Below are positions 44,844-53,982 of a stretch of 64,000 nucleotides of DNA, piece after piece; the first letter of the stretch is position 1, and each line of letters starts with the position of its first letter. This DNA is from JANMDR01 sp043760555 (GTDB taxonomy: Bacteria > Pseudomonadota > Gammaproteobacteria > Burkholderiales > Usitatibacteraceae), in NCBI GenBank assembly GCA_043760555.1, contig JAYUOW010000254.1:3324-67323 (forward strand), written 5' to 3'. The translations under genes and the position numbers were made by a program. The notes below the pieces were generated by a model. It searched no databases, was not told the DNA's origin, and saw only the letters and a list, made by a program, of their open reading frames with translations.

Positions 44844-47618
44844 TTATTTGAATTTGTACTCTGCGCTTAAGCTTGCCACTTGACCAAACAATGTTTGGCC
44901 AGACAACACAGGCTGGAAGCCTAGACCAACACCTGGTGTCCAAGGTGGAGTTTTGCGTGTGATGTTGGTAATGCCCGCACGCAAAGTTAGGTTCTTGATG
45001 CCACGATATGATGCATTAAGATCCAAAGTAGAGATTGCACCTACTTTACAAATATCCGGCACGTTTACGTTGCATGGTGCAAAAGTACTGGTGGTAGCAG
45101 CTGTACGGCCGATGTAGCGTGCTATTGGGGTAAACGCAAAATCACGATATTCCCAGGTGGCGCTAAGGGTCGCGCGCGTGCGTGGAACGGTCCGTACACC
45201 AGAAAAATCGGTGAACTTTTTGTTTTCATCACTATTTCTGTAGTTAAAGAAATAAGATGCCGCTGCATTAATGCTTAGTTTGCCGTAAGCGCTGAGATTA
45301 ATTTGCTGAGTGAAATCAACGTCGAGTCCTTGAACGTCGGTTCCGGCAAAGTTTAAATAACCTCGACGCGCAGTCAAAATTCGACCAGGGCGACCATCGG
45401 TGTCGTTAACATCCCGAACCAAGCGGCCAGGATATCTAACGCTGCCGTTAGCTTCGTCGTCAACCAAATCATCAAGACCTAAAATTGCGATTTCGTTAAC
45501 CCGTGTAATGCGGAAATAATCAACTGTAAGTAAAGTATCTTTCGTTGGCTCCCAAGCAAAACCGACCGTTTTCGATTTCGCTGTTTCAGGTTTCAAATCT
45601 GGCGAGGCTTCAATAAACGTTGCTAGGCTGTAACCGGTGGTGCAATCTGTATTGCCTGGTGGATTAAGTGGTTGACCGGGAAATCTAGTGCTGCAACGTA
45701 AATCATCAAAATATCCGTTGTTGAATGCGCTAACGCTTGACTTGGAAATTTCTGTTAGCGACGGCGCGCGGAATCCCTCGGTGTAGCTACTACGAACTTT
45801 GAGTCCTGGCGCTGCAGTCCAAACAATGGCCGCTTTTGGTGTAGTGGAGCGACCATAGTCCGAGAACTTATCGGTACGCAAAGCGAGTTGCGCTTCTAAA
45901 GTCTTAAACAGTGGCACATTAATTTCTGCGAACAACGCAAATGCGTTACGCGACCCATCAGCCGAGCTTGCGCCATTGCCGATTGCTTGGCCTTCAATGA
46001 TACGCTGATCAGGGGTTACGCTAAACTTATCTTTACGGAAGTCTGCACCAAGAGCAATTCCAACGCCACCTGCAGGCATTTGGAAAAGTTCGGAAGATGC
46101 GCGGAAATCAATACCAGTTGAGGATGATTTGCCTTTATCTTTTGTATCAATCGTTAAATCGCTTGGCTTGAGACGACCGGTTTCCGGTGACAGGAAGTTG
46201 TATCCACCACGCAAAATTGCTTCTTGCAATGGGGCGAGTGCAAGTACCTTTGTGCGCAATGCTTCGTTTTTGTTGCCGCTGGCAGAGAAAGCCGATTCCA
46301 TGTCCCATGCGCCGGCTGTGAATTTAGCGCCGACAACAAATCGTGTCGCATCTGAATTCAAAATGCTTTGGCCTTCACCAAGCTCCGTGAAGCGGTGGCG
46401 CAGCGATACCGGGAAGGTGAAAGGATTGGATGGATGACCAACTGGCATAATTTCCGGGGGAGAAATTACTTTACCCGTTGAGGCCTGAAAATATTGGCCA
46501 AACGCACCGGCACCGATAACCGGAGGATTGTTTGTGAATTGCGTTTTAGTTTTTGAGAAGCTAAATTCGCTAAACAAGCTCAGGTTAGCGGAAATATCCA
46601 TCGTGCCTCGGGTAAACGTGGTGAGCCGGTCTAGCTTAGGCGCAATTACGTTACCTGGCCATTGGTCATAAATACAGGTACCAGCAGCGTTTACAAAAGT
46701 ACGTGGATCTTTAGCGCATATGCCATTATTGCCTACAAAAGCAGAGCCCAGTATGAGCCCTGTTGTCGGGCTGGTTGAGACCACACGGTAGTAGTTGCCT
46801 GCAAATGACGAACTCGCACGGCCAACGCCGAAGAGCGAGAAATTGCGCGGATCATTAATTAGTTGTGCTTCCACAGCGCGGAAGCGCGTTTCATCACGCT
46901 GCAGAACTTCAGCGTTAAAAAACACGTTGTAGCGATTTTCTGCGATATCACCATAACCAGCCGTAAATGTGGCGGTACGTGATTGGTACTCACTTAAGTT
47001 GTTTTGAGAAGCACCGACACGCGCTAAAACACCGGTAAAGTCTTTGCGGGTAATAAAGTTAATAACGCCAGCAATCGCGTCCGAGCCATAAATGGCGGAG
47101 GCGCCGTCGCGAAGGATTTCAACGCGGTCAATGACGGCGAGCGGCAGGCTGTCGATGTTTACGAAAGTTGTCTGGCCGGCGTTCGGGTTAGCCAGGCCAA
47201 ATGGCGCAATGCGGCGACCGTTAACTAAAACCAATGTTGATGAACCGCCCAAGCCGCGTAAATTTACGCTAGATGCACCGCCAGAAAAGCTGTTGTTACC
47301 AGTAAGGTCGCTTACCACACCGCCGACTTGGCTGGAACTTGGTAGTGAGCGGAGCAATTCAGCAACGGACGAGAAGCCTGTCTTCTCAATATCTTCGCGT
47401 TTGATGATAGTTACTGGCGCAGCGGTTTCGGTGTCAATACGCTTGATGTTGGAACCGGTAACTTCAATTTTTTCAACTTTTTGGGTAGGCTTCGCTGGAA
47501 CGTTTGATCCAGTAGTTTGCGCAAAAGCGATTGGCGTCATTGCCAATGTTGCGGCAACGCCCATGCCAAGGGTGGAAAGTAGCGCTTGTGGCAGTACTTT
47601 CAATTTTAAGTGTTTCAT
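44844..47618 (-). CDS. TonB-dependent receptor 5 of the cluster
   Basis: A 924-residue receptor with a signal peptide ending at TPIAFAQ (about 34), KVEKIEVTGSNIKR, a plug (VEILRDGASAIYGSDAIAGV) and a barrel with GFRAPSLTEISKSSVSAF and GITNITRKTPPW. It ends EYKFK. It is a close paralogue of receptor 4. It is first in genomic order on its strand but separated from receptor 4 by a terminator, so each receptor appears to be its own unit. The 335-bp gap up to psd (47619-47953) shows no gene or repeat; it should hold both promoters. Confidence 0.92.
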   Translation of the reverse strand: MKHLKLKVLPQALLSTLGMGVAATLAMTPIAFAQTTGSNVPAKPTQKVEKIEVTGSNIKRIDTETAAPVTIIKREDIEKTGFSSVAELLRSLPSSSQVGGVVSDLTGNNSFSGGASSVNLRGLGGSSTLVLVNGRRIAPFGLANPNAGQTTFVNIDSLPLAVIDRVEILRDGASAIYGSDAIAGVINFITRKDFTGVLARVGASQNNLSEYQSRTATFTAGYGDIAENRYNVFFNAEVLQRDETRFRAVEAQLINDPRNFSLFGVGRASSSFAGNYYRVVSTSPTTGLILGSAFVGNNGICAKDPRTFVNAAGTCIYDQWPGNVIAPKLDRLTTFTRGTMDISANLSLFSEFSFSKTKTQFTNNPPVIGAGAFGQYFQASTGKVISPPEIMPVGHPSNPFTFPVSLRHRFTELGEGQSILNSDATRFVVGAKFTAGAWDMESAFSASGNKNEALRTKVLALAPLQEAILRGGYNFLSPETGRLKPSDLTIDTKDKGKSSSTGIDFRASSELFQMPAGGVGIALGADFRKDKFSVTPDQRIIEGQAIGNGASSADGSRNAFALFAEINVPLFKTLEAQLALRTDKFSDYGRSTTPKAAIVWTAAPGLKVRSSYTEGFRAPSLTEISKSSVSAFNNGYFDDLRCSTRFPGQPLNPPGNTDCTTGYSLATFIEASPDLKPETAKSKTVGFAWEPTKDTLLTVDYFRITRVNEIAILGLDDLVDDEANGSVRYPGRLVRDVNDTDGRPGRILTARRGYLNFAGTDVQGLDVDFTQQINLSAYGKLSINAAASYFFNYRNSDENKKFTDFSGVRTVPRTRATLSATWEYRDFAFTPIARYIGRTAATTSTFAPCNVNVPDICKVGAISTLDLNASYRGIKNLTLRAGITNITRKTPPWTPGVGLGFQPVLSGQTLFGQVASLSAEYKFK

Positions 47619-47953
47619 GTAGGCCTCGTATTTGATAAAGTAAGTCGGTCGTTTTCAACTGCAAACGTGTCTAGTTGTGCCGCAATGTTGCAAAAATATT
47701 CAGGGAGCGACCAATAAAAGAACAAAAAAATGATGGCCGTAGCTATATCGAATCCCTAACCTATCGATTTTAGTCTTTGCGATGCCGCTTGGGGTGGAAC
47801 TTTTGCCGAGTGTCGCATTTGTGCAACAATTTGTGGCGGTTTGTGGTGAGTCAGTTACAAATTGTAAGGCGTACTGAATTCGCAGTTCAGATGCTTTCGA
47901 CAAAAACTGAGCGGGTATAATCAGTAATTCTGTACCTTCGTTGAAAGCCTGCC

Positions 47954-48808
47954 GTGCTGCCTTTTCTTAAAGTTCTTCCCCAATATTTGTTGCCAAAACA
48001 AGCACTTACCAATTTTGCTGGGCTTGTCGCTGGATATTCTGGTGGCGCACGGACCACGACGCTCATCGCTTGGTTTGTAAAGCGTTACGGGGTAAACATG
48101 GCCGAGGCGGCCGAGCCGGATATTTCTACCTACGCCACGTTTAATGATTTCTTCACGCGCGCATTGCGGGCAAACGCCCGTCCGTTGGCGAAAGCTGCAC
48201 ATATTTGCCCAGTCGACGGTGCGATTAGCCAGTTTGGCGCAATTACGGGCGACCAAGTGTTTCAAGCCAAGGGTCATAGTTATTCCACGACTGCCTTGGT
48301 AGGTGGCGATGCGGCGTTAGCCAAGCAGTTTGAAAACGGCAGCTTTGCTACGCTATATTTAAGCCCGAAGGATTACCACCGCATTCACATGCCGTGCGCC
48401 GCGAAATTGCTGAAGATGATTTACGTGCCGGGTGCGTTGTTTTCCGTTAATCCCACCACTGCACGTGGCGTGCCGGGTTTGTTTGCGCGTAATGAGCGCG
48501 TGGTGTGCGTGTTTGAAGCCACCAGCGGTAAACTAAAAGGCACGCAGTTTGTCCAAGTGCTGGTGGGAGCCACCATTGTGGGCAGTATGGCTACCACGTG
48601 GGCGGGGGTGATTAATCTGCCGCGCGCCAAAGCCGTGCGTGAATGGAGCTATGCAGATAAGCCCGTTATGTTCAAGCAAGGTGACGAGATGGGGCGGTTT
48701 TTATTGGGCTCAACGGTGGTGATGTTGTGGCCAAAAAACACGATTACGTTTAACCCATCGTGGCAGCCAACGGGCGACATTCGCATGGGTGAGGCAATGG
48801 GAACATAA
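47954..48808 (+). CDS. psd: Phosphatidylserine decarboxylase proenzyme
   Basis: Psd makes phosphatidylethanolamine at the inner membrane. The 284-residue proenzyme cleaves itself at the LGST motif (251-254), making the serine into the pyruvoyl cofactor. The catalytic D88 (CPVDG) and the histidine of YHRIHMP (141-147) are present. It starts with GTG behind GAAAG. It is followed by a DUF456 gene after 25 bp. Confidence 0.95.
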   Translation: MLPFLKVLPQYLLPKQALTNFAGLVAGYSGGARTTTLIAWFVKRYGVNMAEAAEPDISTYATFNDFFTRALRANARPLAKAAHICPVDGAISQFGAITGDQVFQAKGHSYSTTALVGGDAALAKQFENGSFATLYLSPKDYHRIHMPCAAKLLKMIYVPGALFSVNPTTARGVPGLFARNERVVCVFEATSGKLKGTQFVQVLVGATIVGSMATTWAGVINLPRAKAVREWSYADKPVMFKQGDEMGRFLLGSTVVMLWPKNTITFNPSWQPTGDIRMGEAMGT

Positions 48809-48833
48809 CGCATTTTTACCGTTTGGAGTTGCA

Positions 48834-49385
48834 ATGACTGAAACTGTATCTGCATTACCGCTGGTGCTGTGGGGCTTAGCCGCCCTGTTGGTGATTGTTG
48901 GTTTTGCGGGCACGATTTTGCCGGGCTTGCCGGGCATTCCGCTTATTTATGGCGGCATTTTTCTAGCTGCTTATATTGATAATTTTCAGCGTGTTGGCTG
49001 GCCGACGTTGCTTATTTTAGCGGTGATGTCGGTGTTTGCCATTTGTGTAGATTTGGCGGCAGGTTACTTCGGTGCTAAAAAGGCAGGCGCATCAAAATTG
49101 GCTTTGTTGGGCGCGGCCTTGGGCACAATTTTTGGGCTGTTTGCGGGAATAATTGGGATATTTATTTTCCCGTTTGTAGGTGCTTTTTTAGGCGAATATA
49201 TTTCGCGCACTATCGACGCTAAAAAACTGGAAGTCGGCGTGCAAAATAGCCAAAGTCAGCAGGCGCTAGGTGCGGCAAAAGTCGGCATCGCCACATGGTT
49301 GGGTTTGGTTGTGGGCGCGGTGACGAAGGTTGCTGTGGGTTTAATGATGCTGGGTGTGTTTGCGCTTGCGTATTTTGTAAAATAG
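48834..49385 (+). CDS. DUF456-family membrane protein
   Basis: The 183-residue protein has four to five helices (about 8-60, 62-85, 90-120 and 150-180) and the family signature GFAGTILPGLPGIPLIYGG in part. I chose the ATG at 48834 with GGAG six bases upstream; the longer frame begins inside psd. DUF456 proteins have no known role. Co-expression with psd suggests envelope maintenance, as an inference. Confidence 0.85.
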   Translation: MTETVSALPLVLWGLAALLVIVGFAGTILPGLPGIPLIYGGIFLAAYIDNFQRVGWPTLLILAVMSVFAICVDLAAGYFGAKKAGASKLALLGAALGTIFGLFAGIIGIFIFPFVGAFLGEYISRTIDAKKLEVGVQNSQSQQALGAAKVGIATWLGLVVGAVTKVAVGLMMLGVFALAYFVK

Positions 49386-49389
49386 CATA

Positions 49390-49424
49390 GGCTGAAGATG
49401 CCTTATTATAGGGCGTCTTCAGGC
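49390..49424. repeat. 35-bp palindromic element, copy 15 (intergenic)
   Basis: Arms GGCTGAAGATGCCT and GGGCGTCTTCAGGC flank TATTATA. It lies between the convergent DUF456 and kinase genes, close to the consensus, and may stop transcription in both directions. Confidence 0.9.
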
Positions 49425-49430
49425 AACGCT

Positions 49431-50744
49431 CTACGTCACCGCTAGCTGCTGATTCGCTGTTTCTAAACGCTCAACCAATGTTTCTAAAAACTTCCGGTCA
49501 AATAATTGCTTACAGCTAGGCGATGCCGAATTTAAATCAGCCGCCCGTATCTTCATCACGATGCAAGTGGTGGCCGTAGAAATAGTGGCGCTTCTGGGGC
49601 CGTCGCGTTTGGCAAGGTAGGACATTTCACCAATGCAATCGCCCGCACTCAGTACGTTTAGCAGGCGTTTGCCGCGTGTAACCTTCACGGTGCCGCTTGC
49701 TAATACAAAAAACGAATCGCCTACGTCGCCTTCTTTTATTAGCACTTGACCCGCTGGAAAATTGCGCCATTTGCTGATGCGCAACACTTCCCATAATTCG
49801 TTTTCCGGAAAGCCCGTATAAAACGATAAAGTTTTTAAAAAGCTAAAGCGCTCGGTGTCAGATACGGAATCATCAGGCTCGGTTTCTTCGGCCGCCGAGT
49901 GCGCCACAGCAGTCGCCTGCGCGGGCGTGGCTGCCGTCCACAGGGTGGTGAGTTCTTTACCAAATTCTTCCCATGTTTGAAAGCGTCGCGCCGGGTCTTT
50001 GGCCATGGCTTGCTTGACGACATCTTCCATCGTCGCCGACACACCGTCACGATAGCGCGATGGCGGCTCGGGTTCTACGTTTACAATTTGGTAGGCCATG
50101 CTGGCATGGTTTGAAGCCTCGAACGGTGGCCGGCCAGCCAGCAAGTAATACATCACCACACCTAGGGCATAAATGTCAGTTTGCGCGTTGGCTCTAGCAC
50201 CCGTAATCAGCTCAGGCGCCATGTACAGGGGCGAGCCCACTGATGTGGTTTGCGTGCGGTCGCTCACCACGCTTAACGCTGCGCCAAAATCAGCCACCTT
50301 AATGTCGGAGCCGCCCTTGTATAGGATGTTTCCGGGCTTTATGTCACGGTGAATTAAGCCGTCCATATTGGCAAATGCCAGCGCACGCACGCACTTAAAT
50401 GCAATCTCTGCCACGGTGGGTTCGGGCAGTAAATTATCGGCTACGCAAAATTTCTCAAGCGTGCCGCCCTCTACAAACTCCATCACGATGTAGCTCATTT
50501 CTTCTTCCACTACCGCGTCGAAAATCGAGACGATATGCGGATGAATAATGCGCCCAGCCAAGGATGCTTCAGTCAAAAACATATTGCGATATTCAGCGCC
50601 GTCTTCGGCGTCTTTTAGCACTTCGGGAAACATCACCTTAATGGCAACTTGCCGATTATTGAAAGGGTCTTCGGCCAAATAAACGCCGCCAGTTGCCCCT
50701 TTGCCGAGTTCGCGAATAACTTTATATTTGCCGATGTTTTCCAT
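49431..50744 (-). CDS. Serine/threonine protein kinase with C-terminal cyclic-nucleotide-binding domain
   Basis: The 437-residue soluble protein has a Hanks-type kinase at 7-270: GKGATGGVY (14-22), K36, HRDIKPGNI (132-140), DFG (152-154), YMAPE (174-178). A flexible linker at 275-305 follows. The Crp-like domain at about 315-425 has GDSFFVLASGTVKV and the phosphate-binding stretch GEMSYLAKRDGPRSAT. The start at 50744 is preferred over one 15 codons earlier because it directly precedes the kinase fold. The fusion suggests kinase activity gated by cAMP, cGMP or a related ligand. No phosphatase gene adjoins. Confidence 0.88.
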   Translation of the reverse strand: MENIGKYKVIRELGKGATGGVYLAEDPFNNRQVAIKVMFPEVLKDAEDGAEYRNMFLTEASLAGRIIHPHIVSIFDAVVEEEMSYIVMEFVEGGTLEKFCVADNLLPEPTVAEIAFKCVRALAFANMDGLIHRDIKPGNILYKGGSDIKVADFGAALSVVSDRTQTTSVGSPLYMAPELITGARANAQTDIYALGVVMYYLLAGRPPFEASNHASMAYQIVNVEPEPPSRYRDGVSATMEDVVKQAMAKDPARRFQTWEEFGKELTTLWTAATPAQATAVAHSAAEETEPDDSVSDTERFSFLKTLSFYTGFPENELWEVLRISKWRNFPAGQVLIKEGDVGDSFFVLASGTVKVTRGKRLLNVLSAGDCIGEMSYLAKRDGPRSATISTATTCIVMKIRAADLNSASPSCKQLFDRKFLETLVERLETANQQLAVT

Positions 50745-51103
50745 GATTTTTTCTGTTTGCGTTTTGTTTGACTGGCGAACAAAACGCATAGCGATATGTG
50801 TCGATAAGCTTCGATAGGATTTTAATTTGCCTAATATTACCGTGTTAGTTGTTGCCCTGACTAGTTACATTTCGCACTTTTTGAGTCTGTGCTTGCAGGG
50901 GTTTAAACGTCGCTTAATGCATCCCGCAGGAACTTTACACCACTAAATTGTGGCGAAATCGGTAAACCTCACGCAAATTATTAGACATTTCCACCAAGTT
51001 ATAGTAAAAAGTGAGGATAGTGTTGTAGATTCTTATTTTCAATCACTATTTTGCCGCTGTATTCGCCACGTATCATCACGTAATTTTAGTCTGGGAGCTC
51101 GCA
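50745..51103. other. Gene-free gap upstream of the kinase and secreted-protein genes
   Basis: This 359-bp divergent region must hold promoters for both flanking genes. I see no palindromic element, terminator or credible open frame in it. A GGGAG ribosome site precedes the plus-strand gene. Confidence 0.5.
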
Positions 51104-52045
51104 ATGCTAATTCAAAAAGCGCAAAAAACTTATTCGATGTTGCTCAAAAACCTTATCTTGATCGCAGCATCAGCGGCGGCGGTTTGCACGTTTTTCGCAG
51201 CAACACCAGCAGTTGCCGTGGTGGTTGATTACGCCAGCTGTATTTCTTCGCCATTGCCCAATCAGCCACGGCTACCGTTTAACTCTTTCCGCGTGCAGCC
51301 GTCCAGCGGCACAGCAACCGGCGGATTTGATGCTTACTTTTGGCGCGAGCCTTGCGCAGGTAAGCCAAACCTAAACATCATGATATTGCACATCGTGCCG
51401 TTTCAAGATCAAGTGCCGCAAGTGTGCCCATCAAATTTTCAACTGATCCAATTCGGCTCGTTGTTTGAAGACTTACAGCTTTATCCTTCGCCTTCAACTG
51501 GCGCACCAGCTGTTTGCGGCCCGATTTATTTCCCGACTTCTTATGTTTTAGGCCAAGCGCCAATCGTAAAAACACGGTTTGATGAAACTGGGCCGATGAT
51601 AATTGGTTTTGCTATCGGTAATTTGCTAGGCTCCGTTGGAATTCAAGCCGGAGCGGCAAGACCAAATGCCGCCAGCAGCACCGTTAACTACTCCGACATG
51701 TGGTGGAACCCCGAGCAATCTGGCTGGGGCATGAGCGTTATTCAAAGCCCGTCGCGTAACATGTTTGTTGTCTGGTACACCTACGAAACTGTTGGCACCG
51801 AGCAAAAATCTGCTTGGATCGTTATGCCAGGTGGCGAGTGGACGGATGCCACGACATTCAAGGGCAAGCTCTACAAAACCGTAGGCGGTGCGCTGCCGAC
51901 GTCAACGACGTTTAATCCAAACGACGTGACACGCATTCCGTTTGGTGATGGCGAATTTAAGTTTACTGACTCTGCCAATGCGAAGTTCAGCTTTACCACG
52001 CCAACTGGCAAAGGCGAGAAGACAATTACCCGCCAAGCGTATTAA
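51104..52045 (+). CDS. Secreted protein with WWNPxxSGWG domain
   Basis: The 313-residue protein has a signal peptide ending near AVAVVVD (about 40). It has two cysteine pairs in the N-terminal half. A C-terminal domain starts with SDMWWNPEQSGWGMSVIQ (about 196-213), goes on with FVVWYTYETVG and then WIVMPGGEW. I have seen this tryptophan-rich pattern in many proteobacterial exported proteins, but I know no function or name for it. It has a good GGGAGCTCGC ribosome site and stands alone with a hairpin after it. It is probably extracellular or periplasmic. Confidence 0.7.
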   Translation: MLIQKAQKTYSMLLKNLILIAASAAAVCTFFAATPAVAVVVDYASCISSPLPNQPRLPFNSFRVQPSSGTATGGFDAYFWREPCAGKPNLNIMILHIVPFQDQVPQVCPSNFQLIQFGSLFEDLQLYPSPSTGAPAVCGPIYFPTSYVLGQAPIVKTRFDETGPMIIGFAIGNLLGSVGIQAGAARPNAASSTVNYSDMWWNPEQSGWGMSVIQSPSRNMFVVWYTYETVGTEQKSAWIVMPGGEWTDATTFKGKLYKTVGGALPTSTTFNPNDVTRIPFGDGEFKFTDSANAKFSFTTPTGKGEKTITRQAY

Positions 52046-52073
52046 GTAATTGGTTTGGTTTAAGTAACACCAC

Positions 52074-52103
52074 AATGGCCGATTATTCGGCCATTGCCGT
52101 TTT
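52074..52103 (+). terminator. Probable terminator of the secreted-protein gene
   Basis: The 8-bp stem AATGGCCG and CGGCCATT around ATTATT is followed by GCCGTTTT, 29 bp after the stop. Confidence 0.6.
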
Positions 52104-52114
52104 CAACTATTGAT

Positions 52115-52150
52115 GCCTTGGAGATGCCCTATATTCGGGCATCTTCAGGG
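52115..52150. repeat. 35-bp palindromic element, copy 16 (intergenic)
   Basis: GCCTTGGAGATGCCC, then TATATTC, then GGGCATCTTCAGGG. It lies 40 bp upstream of the NTF2-like gene, so its hairpin may be within that transcript's leader. Confidence 0.8.
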
Positions 52151-52190
52151 TATTTCTAAATGCAAAAAACATGCTGCGCAAGGATATTTT

Positions 52191-52664
52191 ATGCACCCAA
52201 ATGAACAAACCATCCGTGATTTTTATGCGGCGTTTGCCAAGCTTGATGCCGAGGGCATGAAGGCGCAATATCATGATGAAATCGCGTTTTCTGATCCCGC
52301 TTTTCCTATGCTAAAGGGCGCGCAAGCCAACGCCATGTGGGCGATGCTGTGTTCGCGCGCAAAGGAATTTGAGCTAACGCTAGTGAGCGCCAGCGCTGAT
52401 GATGCTGGTGGCCGCGCCAATTGGGAAGCCAAATATTTATACAGTGGCAGTGGCCGCATGGTGCACAACAAAATTGACGCTGTGTTCTCGTTTAAAGACG
52501 GCAAAATTATTCGTCACGTTGATCGCTTTGATCTGTGGAAATGGGCGGGGCAGGCGCTGGGCGCGCCGGGTAAATTGCTCGGCTGGTTTGGGCCGTTTAA
52601 GGGCGTCATCCGTAAAAAAGCCAACAAAACATTGTTGGCTTATATGGAAAAACGCGGGCTGTAA
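52191..52664 (+). CDS. NTF2/SnoaL-like protein
   Basis: A 157-residue soluble protein of the NTF2-like cone fold: it starts with EQTIRDFYAAFAKLDAEGM, then FSDPAFPMLKG and later FKDGKIIRHVDRFDLWKW, which match the SnoaL-like nuclear-transport-factor-2 superfamily. Start ATG 52191, with AAGGA upstream; the longer frame runs through the palindromic element and is not a gene part. Such proteins can be small enzymes or ligand binders. No function can be set. Confidence 0.8.
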   Translation: MHPNEQTIRDFYAAFAKLDAEGMKAQYHDEIAFSDPAFPMLKGAQANAMWAMLCSRAKEFELTLVSASADDAGGRANWEAKYLYSGSGRMVHNKIDAVFSFKDGKIIRHVDRFDLWKWAGQALGAPGKLLGWFGPFKGVIRKKANKTLLAYMEKRGL

Positions 52665-52672
52665 ATTACCGG

Positions 52673-53212
52673 CTAATGCTTGTGTGCAACGGCGTTTTGC
52701 GGTGCTTCAGCTATTGCCTGCACGTCGACGTTAAACGGTTTTCCGTCAGTACCTTTAAGTGTTAACGTCAGCGGCACCGTGTCGCCCACGTTGATCGGCA
52801 CATTTAGCTGCAGCAACATAATGTGCAAGCCGCCGCGCTCAAGCTTAACTACGGTATTGGCAGGAATAGCCAATTCCTCAAGCGCTCGCATTTCCATCAC
52901 GCCGTCGCGCATCGCCATATTATGAATTTCGGTGCTGCCCGCTGCTTTTGCTTCAGCTTTCACCAAGGTGATCGCTTGCGGTGAAACAATGTCCATGTAA
53001 GCGGCGGATACGCGTGCGCCCGGCACGGTGGTGCGCACACGGGCATTGGTGATGCTTACTGCAGTAGCCGTAACTGTTGGTGAGGCGGCGATGGCTTTTG
53101 GCGCATCTGTTCTTGCTTGGTTGCTTGATTTGGATAACACTGAAAAAATCATCAACGGCACAATCAGCGCGCAGGCAACGATTGAAATGACGGTAAGGTG
53201 TTTGGTTTTCAT
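52673..53212 (-). CDS. Periplasmic copper chaperone, PCu(A)C family
   Basis: PCu(A)C proteins carry Cu(I) for cytochrome oxidase assembly. The 179-residue product has an N-terminal signal or anchor (7-27) and the copper motif: H97 and M99 in EIHNMAMRDGVMEM, then H130 and M132 in GGLHIMLL. This matches the H-M-X10-M-X21-H-X-M pattern. The last residues, AHKH, add histidines. It starts 4 bp after the bioD stop in the same direction, so it is probably carried by the bioD transcript although unrelated in function. Confidence 0.88.
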   Translation of the reverse strand: MKTKHLTVISIVACALIVPLMIFSVLSKSSNQARTDAPKAIAASPTVTATAVSITNARVRTTVPGARVSAAYMDIVSPQAITLVKAEAKAAGSTEIHNMAMRDGVMEMRALEELAIPANTVVKLERGGLHIMLLQLNVPINVGDTVPLTLTLKGTDGKPFNVDVQAIAEAPQNAVAHKH

Positions 53213-53216
53213 CGCG

Positions 53217-53900
53217 CTAAGACTCGCTCAATAAGGTTGAAATATTCATATAGTTTCCTGCTGTTGCAGGCGGCTGTGAACCAGCCTTTATATACGGCAT
53301 TATGCCCAAAAGCGGCGTATTTAAGCGATCTTCAAGGGTTTTAATATTCTCAAATTGCGCCGTCATCGTAGGGTCAATGCAGTTGGCAATCCAGCCAGCC
53401 AGAGTCAATCCGCGTGCACGAATGGCTTCTGCCGTGAGCAGCGCGTGATTCAAACAACCAAGCCGCATGCCCACCACCAATATTATCGGCGCATCAAGTG
53501 CGACGGCTAAATCTGCCATCGTCGTTTCGTCATCTAGCGGCACTAAAAAACCGCCCGCACCTTCAATCAGCACCACGTCGCTGTGCGCGCACAAGCGTTG
53601 CAAGCATTGCTGAATATGCGTAATCGAAATTACACGATTCTCCTCCGCTGCCGCAATGTGCGGCGCAATCGCCCGCGTAAAGCAATACGGATTTACGTCT
53701 GCTACGTCAGCCGCCACATTGCTAGCCGCCATCAGTGCCGTCACATCATCGTTCAGCCCACCCACGGCAGCACCCGCTGCTACCGGCTTCATGCCGATCA
53801 CCCGCAGGCGCAACTGCGCAAACGCACGCAACAAGGCAACTGTGCAAAATGTTTTGCCCGCGTCGGTATCGGTGCCGGTGATAAAGAAGGTGCTGACCAT
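53217..53900 (-). CDS. bioD: Dethiobiotin synthetase
   Basis: BioD closes the ureido ring of dethiobiotin using ATP and CO2. The 227-residue enzyme has the P-loop GTDTDAGKT (9-17), K in GMKPVAAG (37-38) and EGAGGFLVPL. It is cut off from bioC by a restriction-modification pair. Its own promoter must lie within the modification gene or the 82-bp gap if the insertion breaks the operon. Confidence 0.94.
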   Translation of the reverse strand: MVSTFFITGTDTDAGKTFCTVALLRAFAQLRLRVIGMKPVAAGAAVGGLNDDVTALMAASNVAADVADVNPYCFTRAIAPHIAAAEENRVISITHIQQCLQRLCAHSDVVLIEGAGGFLVPLDDETTMADLAVALDAPIILVVGMRLGCLNHALLTAEAIRARGLTLAGWIANCIDPTMTAQFENIKTLEDRLNTPLLGIMPYIKAGSQPPATAGNYMNISTLLSES

Positions 53901-53982
53901 GAGTGCTCAAGCTATTTGAATTTTCAAGCGCTTCTTGCCTTTGCAGTAGCGAATCCAATTTGTGGAATGCCGCTTTGCAACT

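Noticed and set aside
48789..48833. N-terminal extension of the DUF456 gene
   Set aside because: It would start within psd, and a good ribosome site precedes the internal ATG at 48834.
53280..53340. Possible extra palindromic element in bioD (CGTATTTAAGCGATCTTCAAGG)
   Set aside because: The encoded residues fit normal BioD without any insertion, and the arms do not pair.
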